From the NCBI GenBank assembly GCA_964602895.1, contig CAZRTG010000001.1, forward strand, positions 1 to 64,000: a stretch of DNA of 64,000 nucleotides, written 5' to 3'. The position numbers and the translations under genes were made by a program. Source of the DNA: JAWXBM01 sp964602895 (lineage in GTDB: Bacteria > Pseudomonadota > Gammaproteobacteria > Xanthomonadales > SZUA-36). Below are positions 1-8,548 of this stretch, piece by piece. The notes below the pieces were generated by a model that worked only from the letters and a program-made list of their open reading frames with translations, searched no databases and was not told where the DNA came from. Each line of letters starts with the position of its first letter. Positions within the stretch are counted from its first letter, which is position 1.

Positions 1-52
1 AGCACAGGATGTGCGAGAGCGATCAAAGGATGGTCGGCAGCATGGCTGCCTC

Positions 53-658
53 CTATAGGTCCAGAATTTCGGCAACACGGCGCTTTAGCTTTGGCAACAT
101 CTCGGCATCGACCTGAGGGTTCTGTTTCAGCCAACGGATATTACGCGGGCTGGGATGCGGTAACGGCATGAGTTCCGGCCAGAAGGTCTTCCAGTTGGCA
201 ACCGTTTCTGTCAGATTTTTTCCACATTGATCTTTCAAATGCCAGCGGTTGGCATATTGCCCCAACAAAATTGTGAGTTGCACCTTGGGCATGCCATCGA
301 GAATTTTCTGTCTCCAGGCGGGCGCGCACTCGGGCCTTGGCGGCAGATCACCGCCCTTGCCCGTCCCCGGGAAGCAAAAACCCATGGGTATCAGGGCAAA
401 ACAATCCGGATCGTAAAATGTATCGCGATCCACCCCCAACCAGGCGCGTAAACGATCTCCGGACGGATCATCAAAAGGCCGGCACCTGGCATGAGCAATT
501 CGGCCCGGCGCCTGGCCGGCGATCAGAATTCGAGACTTGCTGCTCGCCTGCAGAATGGGATTGGGGCCAAGCGGAAGACCCACACACAGCGTGCAAGCTC
601 TGACAGACTGCAGCAGCGTGGAGAAATCCGCTTCCATTTGTTCGGGGGTTCTGGCCAT
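53..658 (-). CDS. Uracil-DNA glycosylase superfamily protein
   Basis: Probable cytoplasmic DNA-repair glycosylase of the COG1573 type, expected to remove uracil or a related damaged base. The 201-residue product has a C22-x2-C25 pair in the segment CTLC followed by LPLG, motif A GQAPG at residues 48-52, and motif B HPSPRN at residues 168-173; these two motifs define the fold. A second Cys pair completing a 4Fe-4S cluster, as in family 4 enzymes, is not evident, so it may belong to the poorly characterised bacterial branch. ATG start without a strong ribosome site. It is separated from kynU by 69 bases and has no obvious link to the catabolic genes. The family is secure; the substrate is not. 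Confidence 0.8.
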   Translation of the reverse strand: MARTPEQMEADFSTLLQSVRACTLCVGLPLGPNPILQASSKSRILIAGQAPGRIAHARCRPFDDPSGDRLRAWLGVDRDTFYDPDCFALIPMGFCFPGTGKGGDLPPRPECAPAWRQKILDGMPKVQLTILLGQYANRWHLKDQCGKNLTETVANWKTFWPELMPLPHPSPRNIRWLKQNPQVDAEMLPKLKRRVAEILDL

Positions 659-727
659 CCGGTCAACGGTATCACGATGCCCGGGGACTTTCTGATTGCA
701 CAGTCAGGGCCATACGTTTTGAACCGA

Positions 728-1960
728 TCAAGTAACTGCCTGCCGGGTCTGGTACTCCGGCAACAGGAAAGACCGCGTGGTCAGGATCTCCCTGAATACC
801 TCCACCCCTTTTGCAATATCTTCAACGGACAGGAACATTGGCGAGATTCCAAAGCGCAAATAGTGGGGTGCACGAAAATCCCCAATCACGCCCCGCGCTA
901 TCAAATTCTGCATGATGGCGTAACCGTGTTCATGCGTATAGGAAATATGTGCGCCGCGTTCCAGCACACTCGGCGGCGAAGCCAACTCAAGGCCAAAGCC
1001 ACCGCACTCCTGATCAACCTGTTGTTGGAAGACTTCGCTCAACTGCTGCGACTTCTGGAAATATTCCTGCAGATCTACTTCCAGAAACAGATCAACCGCC
1101 GCTTCCAACGCGCTTGCCCCTATCACTCCGGGCGTCCCGGTCAACATACGGCGAATGCCTTCGGCAGCAACATAATCATCGGTAAACGCAAAAGGATTGG
1201 CATGCCCAAACCAGCCACTCAATGGCTGTTGCATGGCGGCATGATGACGCTCCGCAGCAAAAATAAAGGCCGGCGCTCCGGGACCACCGTTGAGGTGTTT
1301 GTAACCACACCCCACTGCAAAATCCACCTTGGCCTGGTTTAAATCCAACGGTACCGCACCGACCGAGTGACTCAAATCCCACACGATTAAAGCGCCAACG
1401 TCATGCGTGCGGCGCGTAATTTCAGCCATTGGAAAGACGGCACCGCTGACGTAATGCACGTGTGTCAGGACCACTACTGCGGTTGCATCATCAATCGCAT
1501 CAACCAGGTTCTGCCGTTCTGCCAACTCGATGCGGTGATCCAATGCTGAGTTTTTTGTATAGCCATCGAGGATGTACAAATCGGAAGGAAAATTCCGTGG
1601 CTCGCTGAGTATCTTGCTTCGATCAGGTCGCAGGTCCGCAGCGGCGGATACCGCTTTATACAGATTAACCGAGGTGCTGTCGCATACCGTGGTCTCGCCG
1701 GGTTTTGCTCCGATCAGCTGCCCGATCTTGTCACCCAGCCGACCGGGTAGCTCATACCAACCGGCAGAGTTCCAACCGCGAATCAGCTGCTCACCCCATT
1801 CGCTCGCCACCACCGCATTCACCCGGTCACGCACATCACGACTCAAAGGTCCCAACGAGTTACCATTCATGTAAATGACACCTTCGGGCAGCAGAAACCG
1901 CTTCCGTATGGATGCCAGTTTGGTCTTCACATCGTCAGTCACGCTGCAATCACCATTCAA
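728..1960 (-). CDS. kynU: Kynureninase
   Basis: Pyridoxal-phosphate enzyme that cleaves L-kynurenine to anthranilate and alanine in tryptophan breakdown. The 410-residue length matches bacterial KynU. The N-terminal segment YMNGNSLGP (30-38) and GWYELP are family hallmarks, WDLSHS lies at 194-199, and the Schiff-base lysine is K221 in GCGYKHLNGG. The chosen TTG start overlaps the upstream stop by a TTGA junction, which suggests translational coupling; an in-frame GTG at 1942 is an alternative. No tryptophan dioxygenase (kynA) lies in the window, and the only formamidase-like gene (29684-30754) is exported and far away. It may therefore act on imported kynurenine or serve the nearby aromatic genes. 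Confidence 0.9.
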   Translation of the reverse strand: MNGDCSVTDDVKTKLASIRKRFLLPEGVIYMNGNSLGPLSRDVRDRVNAVVASEWGEQLIRGWNSAGWYELPGRLGDKIGQLIGAKPGETTVCDSTSVNLYKAVSAAADLRPDRSKILSEPRNFPSDLYILDGYTKNSALDHRIELAERQNLVDAIDDATAVVVLTHVHYVSGAVFPMAEITRRTHDVGALIVWDLSHSVGAVPLDLNQAKVDFAVGCGYKHLNGGPGAPAFIFAAERHHAAMQQPLSGWFGHANPFAFTDDYVAAEGIRRMLTGTPGVIGASALEAAVDLFLEVDLQEYFQKSQQLSEVFQQQVDQECGGFGLELASPPSVLERGAHISYTHEHGYAIMQNLIARGVIGDFRAPHYLRFGISPMFLSVEDIAKGVEVFREILTTRSFLLPEYQTRQAVT

Positions 1961-2721
1961 TCCACAATGCCGAACTTGTCTTTGAGTTCCGCGATTTCTC
2001 TTAACCTTTCCTGGTGTTTTTGCGCTCGAATCTCCTGGTTGCGTATATTTTGATGTTTCAGTGACACGTTGATGAAATCGTGGATCCAGTCACCCAATAT
2101 GAAAGCTTTGGGTGAGTCTGATGAAATGGAATAGGTTTTTCCCGAGCCATCCACTCTCAATTTCATCGGGATATTCATGAGGCATCGATCTGAATCGTCA
2201 AAAAGAAACAGATTGAATAATTTCATGTTGTCGGAAATTCCCTGTTTTTCTTCGTCGTCAACAAACTTGTACCTGGCTCCATTCAATTCAAATTCAAATC
2301 GGTTCAAATCATTGATGCTGCTGGCCTTCAGGGTTTTCAGCTCGTACCACTTGCCATCCTGACTGTAAGAATTCAGTAATTGCGGGCTGATGCGCCGAAA
2401 ATGACTTTTATAGAGATTCCACAGGTGATATGAAATATCGGTTTCCCAGGCAATTTTCTTTCGATCATTGATGATCTTTTGCAGCCTCTCCAGTTCGATC
2501 TTGCTACTTTCTTCAGTTGTCAAAACTTGAGATTCAGTCGCGAAACCGGACTGTTCTGGCCTGTTTGAATTGCTTTGTTCAACTTCGGGAATGATGTGAG
2601 GTCGGCTCAAAGCCACACGATTGAGCCGATCGCCGCTTTTCCTTAGCTGTGCGATCGTAATCGCGATTACCACCCCCACAATGAGCACGATCACAAGTAT
2701 GAATACATGTTCACTCGTCAT
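1957..2721 (-). CDS. Membrane-anchored protein of unknown function
   Basis: Unrecognised 254-residue protein. One strong hydrophobic helix at about residues 7-25 (HVFILVIVLIVGVVIAITIA) near the N-terminus suggests a single-pass inner-membrane protein. This is followed by a Ser/Gln/Glu-rich linker (about 45-75) and a mixed alpha/beta domain rich in Lys, Asp and Phe. The last 35 residues are strongly charged and helix-prone (HQERLREIAELKDKFG). The gene overlaps kynU by four bases, so the two are probably cotranscribed, but nothing in the protein suggests a kynurenine-related role. Start is ATG at 2721. The AT content looks higher than in the neighbours, which could mean separate ancestry. Confidence 0.7.
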   Translation of the reverse strand: MTSEHVFILVIVLIVGVVIAITIAQLRKSGDRLNRVALSRPHIIPEVEQSNSNRPEQSGFATESQVLTTEESSKIELERLQKIINDRKKIAWETDISYHLWNLYKSHFRRISPQLLNSYSQDGKWYELKTLKASSINDLNRFEFELNGARYKFVDDEEKQGISDNMKLFNLFLFDDSDRCLMNIPMKLRVDGSGKTYSISSDSPKAFILGDWIHDFINVSLKHQNIRNQEIRAQKHQERLREIAELKDKFGIVD

Positions 2722-2960
2722 ACCGGCCCCTTCTCTCAGCTTTCACCAAGATTCTGCCTTGACTGCCGCCCCAAGGCAACCAGCCCAACCGGTTTTCAAT
2801 ATAAGGTCGAACCCACGCTACTTATAGATTTGTTAGGCTGGACTTCCCAAGATATTGAAGACATTTCCAGCCTTTAAAAAATTACCAACAGTATGGGTAA
2901 CCTCGAATGACCTGCATTGGCTACTTGAGTGCTGGTCGCGCGCTCCCTGTTCCGCTTTGG

Positions 2961-3989
2961 CTAGCGACTCACTCGACCGGAAGCATCACCACCCATGAGC
3001 TTTTTCACTTCATCCACGGAAACACGATTGAAATCGCCCATAATGGAATGCTTCAGGCAACTGGCTGCTACCGCAAATTCCAAAGATTGCTGGCGGTCAG
3101 AGTAGGCATTCAGGCCATAAATCAGCCCGGATGCAAAGCTGTCACCGCCGCCAACCCGGTCAACGATATCGGTGATTTCATAGCGCTGTGACAGGTGAAA
3201 ACCGTCAGCATCTCGCAAACAGGCTGACCAACCGTTCTGATCCGCGCTGTTTGATTCGCGTAAGGTTATAGCCATCACGGAAAGATTGGGATACAGCTGT
3301 AACATCTGCTTACTGAGCTGTTCGTATTTCCCGATATTCAGCTCACCACTGGCTACATCCACATCCGCGCTGACACCCAAAGACTTCTGACAGTCCTCTT
3401 CATTGGCTATACCTACGTCGACGTATTTCACCAGTTCGGACATGACTTCCGGAGCGCTTTTACCGTACTTCCACAGCTTGCCACGGTAATTGAAATCGCA
3501 GGAGACCGTTACGCCACTGGCCCTGGCAGCCTGCACCGCCTCCAGACTCAACTCGGCAGCCGAAGCACTCAATGCCGGGGTAATGCCGGTGATATGAAAC
3601 CAGCTGGCATCTTTGAAAATGGTCGGCCAGTCAAAGTCGCCTACGCGTGCCTGACACATGGATGAACCGGCGCGATCGTAAATCACTTTGGAGGCTCGCT
3701 GGTTTGCCCCAGCTTCCAGAAAATAGATGCCTACACGCTCGCCACTGCGACGAACATGGCGGGTATCAACCGCGAAACTGCGCAGCTCGCGAAGCGCCGC
3801 ATCAGCAATATCGTTGTCAGGCAATGCCGAAACAAAACCTGAATCCAGGCCGTAGTTGGCCAGCGATACAGCAACATTGGCCTCTCCACCACCAAAACTG
3901 GCTTCGAAACCGGATGACTGAAAAAAGCGTTCATGGGCAGGCGACTTCAGTCGCAGCATGATTTCACCGAATGACAGAAATTTTGACAC
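2961..3989 (-). CDS. kdgK: 2-keto-3-deoxygluconate kinase (PfkB family)
   Basis: Ribokinase/PfkB-family sugar kinase expected to phosphorylate 2-keto-3-deoxy-D-gluconate to KDPG with ATP. The N-terminal GEIMLRL and the segment FGGGEANVAVSLANYG form the PfkB substrate lid; the C-terminal signature DRVGGGDSFASGLIYG carries the catalytic Asp and anion hole. I place the start at the GTG at 3989: an AGAGGAT ribosome site lies eight bases upstream, and this removes the 23-base overlap with eda that a TTG start at 4016 would give. Length is then 342 residues, normal for KdgK. It follows eda directly, so the two likely form the lower KDG route that finishes mannonate breakdown begun by the dehydratase at 15175. 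Confidence 0.88.
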   Translation of the reverse strand: MSKFLSFGEIMLRLKSPAHERFFQSSGFEASFGGGEANVAVSLANYGLDSGFVSALPDNDIADAALRELRSFAVDTRHVRRSGERVGIYFLEAGANQRASKVIYDRAGSSMCQARVGDFDWPTIFKDASWFHITGITPALSASAAELSLEAVQAARASGVTVSCDFNYRGKLWKYGKSAPEVMSELVKYVDVGIANEEDCQKSLGVSADVDVASGELNIGKYEQLSKQMLQLYPNLSVMAITLRESNSADQNGWSACLRDADGFHLSQRYEITDIVDRVGGGDSFASGLIYGLNAYSDRQQSLEFAVAASCLKHSIMGDFNRVSVDEVKKLMGGDASGRVSR

Positions 3990-3993
3990 TGCT

Positions 3994-4635
3994 TTATCCT
4001 CTGACTTGCGCGGCAATGACCAGCGCTTCCTTAGCGAGACCGGTTACTGCCTGGTAGTTTTTTGCCTGAATTTCAGCAGCCGGAGTCAACCAGCTGCCGC
4101 CGCAGGCGATGACTGACGGTACGGCCAGATATTCAGCAAGATTGCCCGCTGAAACCCCACCGGTTGGCATAAAACGCATGTTGCGAAATACGGCTGACAG
4201 CGCTTTGAGCATGGCAGTGCCACCCGATAAACCCGCCGGGAAGAATTTGACCACATCCAGGCCCAGGTTCCAGGCCTGCTGCAATTCTGACGCAGTCGCA
4301 ATACCGGGAAAGACCGGTATGCCCGCTTGTTGTGCCACCTTGATCACCCCCTCGTCCAATCCTGGAGAAACAATAAAGGCGGCACCCGCAGCCACAACCG
4401 ACTTCGCCTGGTTTGCGGTCAAAACGGTGCCGGCGCCAACTATGGCCGTTGCGACACGGTGTGCAGCAGCCTCCAGGCAGCTGAGGGCTTTGTCGGTACG
4501 CAGAACCACCTCCACCACACTCAGGCCACCGGCAAGCAGTGCTTCTGTTGTTGCGATGGCTGTTGCCTGGTCATCTGCCTGCACCAACGGCACAACAGGG
4601 GCTGTTTCCAGGCGCTGAGTCAACGAGTTATTCAT
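3994..4635 (-). CDS. eda: KDPG / KHG aldolase
   Basis: Class I aldolase that splits 2-keto-3-deoxy-6-phosphogluconate into pyruvate and glyceraldehyde-3-phosphate, and often also 4-hydroxy-2-oxoglutarate. The 213-residue protein has the Eda pattern: VVPLVQADD at the N-terminus, GLSVVEVVLRT with the catalytic Glu, VGAGTVL, FIVSPG, and VVKFFPA containing the Schiff-base lysine near residue 130, then MPTGGVS. ATG start with a GGAG upstream. Eda lies 30 bases after the Rieske dioxygenase beta stop and just before kdgK, so the three may share a transcript. That would tie an Entner-Doudoroff finishing step to the aromatic operon, an unusual pairing. Confidence 0.92.
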   Translation of the reverse strand: MNNSLTQRLETAPVVPLVQADDQATAIATTEALLAGGLSVVEVVLRTDKALSCLEAAAHRVATAIVGAGTVLTANQAKSVVAAGAAFIVSPGLDEGVIKVAQQAGIPVFPGIATASELQQAWNLGLDVVKFFPAGLSGGTAMLKALSAVFRNMRFMPTGGVSAGNLAEYLAVPSVIACGGSWLTPAAEIQAKNYQAVTGLAKEALVIAAQVRG

Positions 4636-4665
4636 GGTTCTGCAAAGCTCCGTATCTCCAGCACA

Positions 4666-5163
4666 TCATATGTAAATGATGATCGTACCCAGTACACCAT
4701 CACAATTGATCAAATTAACGCGTTTATGACGGATCTGATATCCATGCGGCCGCTTTACCAATTCGTGAACATAGGTACCGGCAAACAGGGTTTGTTTGTC
4801 CATGTAGTAGCTGACACACTGAAAATTTGAAGTAACCGTGCAATCACCTGTAGCTTCATCCATCTCCTTGATACGCACATTGGAGATGATATGGGATGCC
4901 CTCACTGTGTATTCTTTGGATGCGGCGCGCGGGTGAACAAAATTCCGCTTGCGGATTTCCATCATCACCCGATCGTCATACATCAAAGAGATGTGATTGA
5001 GCGCGTCCACCTGATCAACGATGGCGGGCATCCAGTAAACTCCGTCTTCAGTGTACAGCTCCAGCCAGGACTCCAGATCCGGATTGTCCAGAAATGATGC
5101 TTCCTGATAGAGAAAGTCTTCAATGGCTCGCAAAGTTTCAAGATGTTTCATCTGATCCGTCAT
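4666..5163 (-). CDS. Aromatic-ring-hydroxylating dioxygenase, beta subunit
   Basis: Small subunit (SnoaL/NTF2-like fold) of a Rieske non-heme iron dioxygenase. It stabilises the alpha subunit hexamer and carries no metal. The 165-residue length and the segments FLYQEASFLD, LYTEDGVYWMP and AHIISNVRI match the BenB/XylY type. The start is the ATG at 5163, one base after the alpha-subunit stop, and an internal GGAGGTGG in the end of the alpha gene serves as ribosome site. A longer reading back to 5229 would run inside the alpha gene and is rejected. It is translationally coupled to the alpha subunit. Confidence 0.9.
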   Translation of the reverse strand: MTDQMKHLETLRAIEDFLYQEASFLDNPDLESWLELYTEDGVYWMPAIVDQVDALNHISLMYDDRVMMEIRKRNFVHPRAASKEYTVRASHIISNVRIKEMDEATGDCTVTSNFQCVSYYMDKQTLFAGTYVHELVKRPHGYQIRHKRVNLINCDGVLGTIIIYI

Positions 5164-5164
5164 A

Positions 5165-6472
5165 TCAGGCCACCTCCGAGAGCATGTATTCACGCCAGGC
5201 GGCGTATTCACTGCGCATATCCAGATCACTGGTGCCGGTATTCGTCAGCCGGTCACCCTGATCGACATCACTGCCGTAATTACGATGCATTTCCACCCAT
5301 TCGTTGGCAGGCGAGAGCAAGCCTTGCTGCATACGGCGATAGGCGGTCAGGTCATCAGGCGCAACCATAGAGCCATTGGAATTGATCAGGCGTGAGTACA
5401 GCAGCGTTCGCTGCAACATGGAGTCCGGCGCGCCTTTGAGGCGAAAAGACCAGGTTTCTACAATACATTTATCCACCGCGATGGGGCGCACCACCCGTAT
5501 ATTCTGTACCGCAGACTTGATGGTCAGGGAAGGATAATAAAGGGTGTTGTGGGTATTGAACGTCAAAATTTCCCGTGTCCGCTGCTCTCCATAAGCCTTG
5601 ATCATCGCTGCTTCGTATTCGGGATCGACACTGTAGTCCGCATGAATACTGCTCTTCCCACCGTCATAGTGATGGCCATAGCGGAACCCGGTAATACCCG
5701 TGGCTTCAAAATTTTTGTACGAGGCTCCGAATGGCGGAATGATTTCTGCCTCTGCCCGATGTGGTGAATCTTCAGGCAATGTGCTGATGTAATCGTTGGC
5801 TGCATCGACAATCGATTTATGCACGATCATGGGATGCATGGTGTCGTTCAGGTTTTCGATGAACATTTTCCAGTTGCAATCATGCTCATAGCGCAACACA
5901 CCACCGGCGACTTCAACCTCGCCTTCCGGCGAGCGGTCGCAGAGGTTGTCCAGCACGTCACCGGCACCGCCCAGCCAGGTTTTCAAGTCCGGTGCGTTCG
6001 GGTCCATGGTGGCAAAAACAAAACCCCGGTAACTGTCGTACTGGGCCAGCTTCTGCATGCTGTACTGCGGATCATTTTTATCAAAACCGGTATTTTTGTA
6101 ACCCGCCGGATGTGGGACACCTACCAATTTTCCATCCAGGCGATAGCTCCAGCCGTGGTAACAGCAGGTAAATCCAGCGCCGGTATTGCCACAGGCTGTG
6201 TCTACCAGCTTGGCACCTTTGTGACCGCAGCGATTGAACAACACATGTACTTTTTCGTCCCGGTCGCGGACCATGACCACGGGATATTTACCCAGCTGCA
6301 GGCTGATATAGCTGCCTGGTTCAGGCACCTGGCTTTCGTGGCCCACAAAAATCCAGGCCTTGCCCCAGATGCGCTGCATTTCCAGCTCAAAAATAGCCGG
6401 GTCGGTATAAACCCTGCGGTGTATTTGCGTTGGCTTGACCAGATTCGCAATTTCGTCTTGCGTATAACTCAT
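5165..6472 (-). CDS. Aromatic-ring-hydroxylating dioxygenase, alpha subunit (Rieske)
   Basis: Catalytic subunit of a two-iron-centre dioxygenase expected to add O2 to an aromatic ring, giving a cis-dihydrodiol. The 435-residue protein has the Rieske ligands C82-x-H84 (RCGHKGA) and C103-x2-H106 (TCCYHGW). The mononuclear iron motif NDTMHPMIVH, with its two His, lies near residue 205, preceded by ENL. I choose ATG 6472, which has GGGAG eleven bases upstream; the open frame extends to 6535 without support. The overall pattern resembles the benzoate/toluate/anthranilate group. No reductase or ferredoxin gene is adjacent, so electrons must come from a partner encoded elsewhere. The SDR just upstream (6549-7292) could be the diol dehydrogenase. 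Confidence 0.9.
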   Translation of the reverse strand: MSYTQDEIANLVKPTQIHRRVYTDPAIFELEMQRIWGKAWIFVGHESQVPEPGSYISLQLGKYPVVMVRDRDEKVHVLFNRCGHKGAKLVDTACGNTGAGFTCCYHGWSYRLDGKLVGVPHPAGYKNTGFDKNDPQYSMQKLAQYDSYRGFVFATMDPNAPDLKTWLGGAGDVLDNLCDRSPEGEVEVAGGVLRYEHDCNWKMFIENLNDTMHPMIVHKSIVDAANDYISTLPEDSPHRAEAEIIPPFGASYKNFEATGITGFRYGHHYDGGKSSIHADYSVDPEYEAAMIKAYGEQRTREILTFNTHNTLYYPSLTIKSAVQNIRVVRPIAVDKCIVETWSFRLKGAPDSMLQRTLLYSRLINSNGSMVAPDDLTAYRRMQQGLLSPANEWVEMHRNYGSDVDQGDRLTNTGTSDLDMRSEYAAWREYMLSEVA

Positions 6473-6548
6473 GCTTCTAACTCCCGAAAAATCATCCTGC
6501 AGGTTCTGTTCAGCCGCAACCATGGCGGTAAACATTGCCTTCCGTCAT

Positions 6549-7292
6549 TCAAAGTGACAAAGCGCCGATACTCGCTCCGCCACAAACAAAAAGTGTTTGA
6601 CCGGTCACAAAACCGTTGTCTTCGGCCGCCAGGAACATCACTGCCCTGGCCACATCATCAGCACGGCCCAAACGTTTCACGGGAATTGAGGCCGCGATCT
6701 GTGCTGCACGCCCACTGTCTTCCGGAATCACCTCCGTAAACATGTCGGTGACTATGGGGCCAGGTGCCACCGCATTCACCGTAATACCGTGCTCTCCCAG
6801 TTCCAGTGCCCAGGTGCGGACCAAGCCGATTTGTGCCGCTTTGCTGGCAGCATAGCCGGTACGGGTTTTAAGCCCCAGCATGCCTCGTGAACCAATCAAT
6901 ACCACGCGTCCGAAGCAGGCCTTTTTCATGGCGGGCAACACCGCTTGCAACAGCAGCACTGCAGCATGCACATGCAAGCGGTCCATATAGACCAGGTCAT
7001 CCACTTTCACGTCTTCGATGAGGTCGGCCCGGATAACGCCTGCGTTATGCACCAACGTGGTCACATCATACTGTTCAGACAGGCCGGCCAGCACTGCTTT
7101 GGTGGCATCCAGGTCAGACAGGTCCACCGGCACATCGATGAGCCTGTCGTGACTTTTTGCTGCGGGTCGACGGGACAGATTGAGCACCGTATGACCCCCC
7201 GCCAGGAGATGCTGACAAATGCTTTCACCAATTCCGGCACTGCCGCCCGTGACCAGCGCGACCTTTTGTGCTGCCGATTGTGTGTGACTCAT
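6549..7292 (-). CDS. SDR-family dehydrogenase
   Basis: Classical short-chain dehydrogenase/reductase of 247 residues. It has the cofactor motif TGGSAGIGE near residue 15, NAG near 85, the catalytic Ser in LIGSRG, and the Tyr-x3-Lys pair in TGYAASKAAQ near residue 150. The C-terminal GADDVARAVMFLAAEDNGFVTG region is typical of FabG-like enzymes. It starts four bases inside the end of the DUF35/SDR fusion (ATGA junction), so the two are translated together. Located between CoA-ester genes and a Rieske dioxygenase, it may be a hydroxyacyl-CoA dehydrogenase for the side chain or a cis-diol dehydrogenase for the ring product; the sequence does not decide. Confidence 0.88.
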   Translation of the reverse strand: MSHTQSAAQKVALVTGGSAGIGESICQHLLAGGHTVLNLSRRPAAKSHDRLIDVPVDLSDLDATKAVLAGLSEQYDVTTLVHNAGVIRADLIEDVKVDDLVYMDRLHVHAAVLLLQAVLPAMKKACFGRVVLIGSRGMLGLKTRTGYAASKAAQIGLVRTWALELGEHGITVNAVAPGPIVTDMFTEVIPEDSGRAAQIAASIPVKRLGRADDVARAVMFLAAEDNGFVTGQTLFVCGGASIGALSL

Positions 7293-8548
7293 GATGCATT
7301 CCTCTCTGCCAGTGCAAGTTCACGTTCCAGGACCATCGGATCCTCACGGTAACGTTTCACCAGGTCTTCGGCTACCGGACCCAAAGTGACATGTTCAATT
7401 CCCTGTTGCAATGCATGCACGACTGCACCCGCCAGGCGCCGGGGAGCGACTTTGGGCGGTGGCACCGATTGCCACCGGCCACCCTCCAGCGGGCCCGACA
7501 AAACAGTGACGAGCTTGATGCCGCTGCCTGCCAGCTCGGCTCGCAGGCACTGACTCAGCGAATAGGCGGCCGCCTGACTGGCTGATGTTGTGCCAAAATC
7601 CGGGCGGTTTGACAAGGCATAAACGGACAGCAGGTTCACCCAGGCACAGGCTCCGGTTTCGCTGTCCGTGCCCCGGGATTTCATGGGCGGGCCAAAGGCC
7701 TGAATCAATCGCAGCAAGCCAAAGTAGTTGATCTCCATTTCATCACGTGCCGTTTCGACTTCCTGCCGGTCCATGCCGCCACCCGGGTGAACAAACTCGG
7801 CGGTATTGATGAGTATGTCTACCTTGTCACCGATCTTTGCAGCCAGTTCGTTGACCGACCGGGTATTGGTCAGATCCAATGGCAGCCATTCCACGCCAGG
7901 AACAGTGGACAATGCCGCGCTGCCGGAAAAAGGTTGCGAGTTCCCGGCGACACCGACAAAAATACCCAATGCGCCCGCTTTGGCCAGAGCCTGGGCCATG
8001 GCCTGACCGAGTTCGGTACGCCCGTCTGTAATCAAGACACGACGGGATTTGGGGTCACAGGTGAGGGTTCGAAGTTGTTGGTCATCCGCCATGTTCGGAG
8101 TCTCCTGATCGGGCAGGGCAAACAGTACACCCTGTCCGGATTTATCGGTTCTGGCTATCATTTTTACCCTTGCCAACTCGGCCACATCCCCATGCACATG
8201 TGCCAGCACGGTCGGGCCAACATCCAGTTGCACCGTACCGATACGCCACGGCAAACGCTCACTGAAATAGGCATTGCTGCTGCTGCGCAAAGTGGTTTCA
8301 CTGATCAATTGGCCGCCTTCGGGCATTGCTTCCCAACGCAAGTCCATTGACCAGCATTTAGGGCAGATTTCGCGGGCTGGGTAGCTTACATAGCCACAGG
8401 CTTCACAGCGCTGTAACTTGAACAGACCTTCGGCTGCGGCAGTGGTGAAAACCAGCGCCTGGCGACTGCGCCTGAATGGTGGCACGCTGGTCTGCCCGAT
8501 GCGTTCTTGCGGACTTTTGCGGGGCGGTCGTTGCAGCGGCTCGGTCAT
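7289..8548 (-). CDS. Fusion of DUF35 zinc-ribbon/OB domain with a degenerate SDR domain
   Basis: Two-domain protein of 419 residues. Residues about 25-150 form a DUF35 (rubredoxin-like zinc ribbon plus OB fold) module with the four cysteines C48, C51, C62 and C65. DUF35 proteins partner thiolase-fold enzymes, as ChsH2 does with Ltp2 in a steroid side-chain retro-aldolase. Residues about 168-400 have an SDR fold, but key residues are lost: the glycine motif is TDGRTELG, and where Tyr-x3-Lys should stand there is T321-x3-Q325 (TSASQ), although S308 remains. The SDR half is thus probably non-catalytic and structural. The gene overlaps both neighbours by four bases, so a complex with the thiolase-fold protein (8545-9672) is likely. 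Confidence 0.85.
   Translation of the reverse strand: MTEPLQRPPRKSPQERIGQTSVPPFRRSRQALVFTTAAAEGLFKLQRCEACGYVSYPAREICPKCWSMDLRWEAMPEGGQLISETTLRSSSNAYFSERLPWRIGTVQLDVGPTVLAHVHGDVAELARVKMIARTDKSGQGVLFALPDQETPNMADDQQLRTLTCDPKSRRVLITDGRTELGQAMAQALAKAGALGIFVGVAGNSQPFSGSAALSTVPGVEWLPLDLTNTRSVNELAAKIGDKVDILINTAEFVHPGGGMDRQEVETARDEMEINYFGLLRLIQAFGPPMKSRGTDSETGACAWVNLLSVYALSNRPDFGTTSASQAAAYSLSQCLRAELAGSGIKLVTVLSGPLEGGRWQSVPPPKVAPRRLAGAVVHALQQGIEHVTLGPVAEDLVKRYREDPMVLERELALAERNAS

Noticed and set aside
2722..2960. Possible terminator or small gene in the gap after kdgK
   Set aside because: No stable GC-rich stem with a T-run and no credible short reading frame with a ribosome site was found; it probably holds only the promoter of the unknown membrane protein gene.
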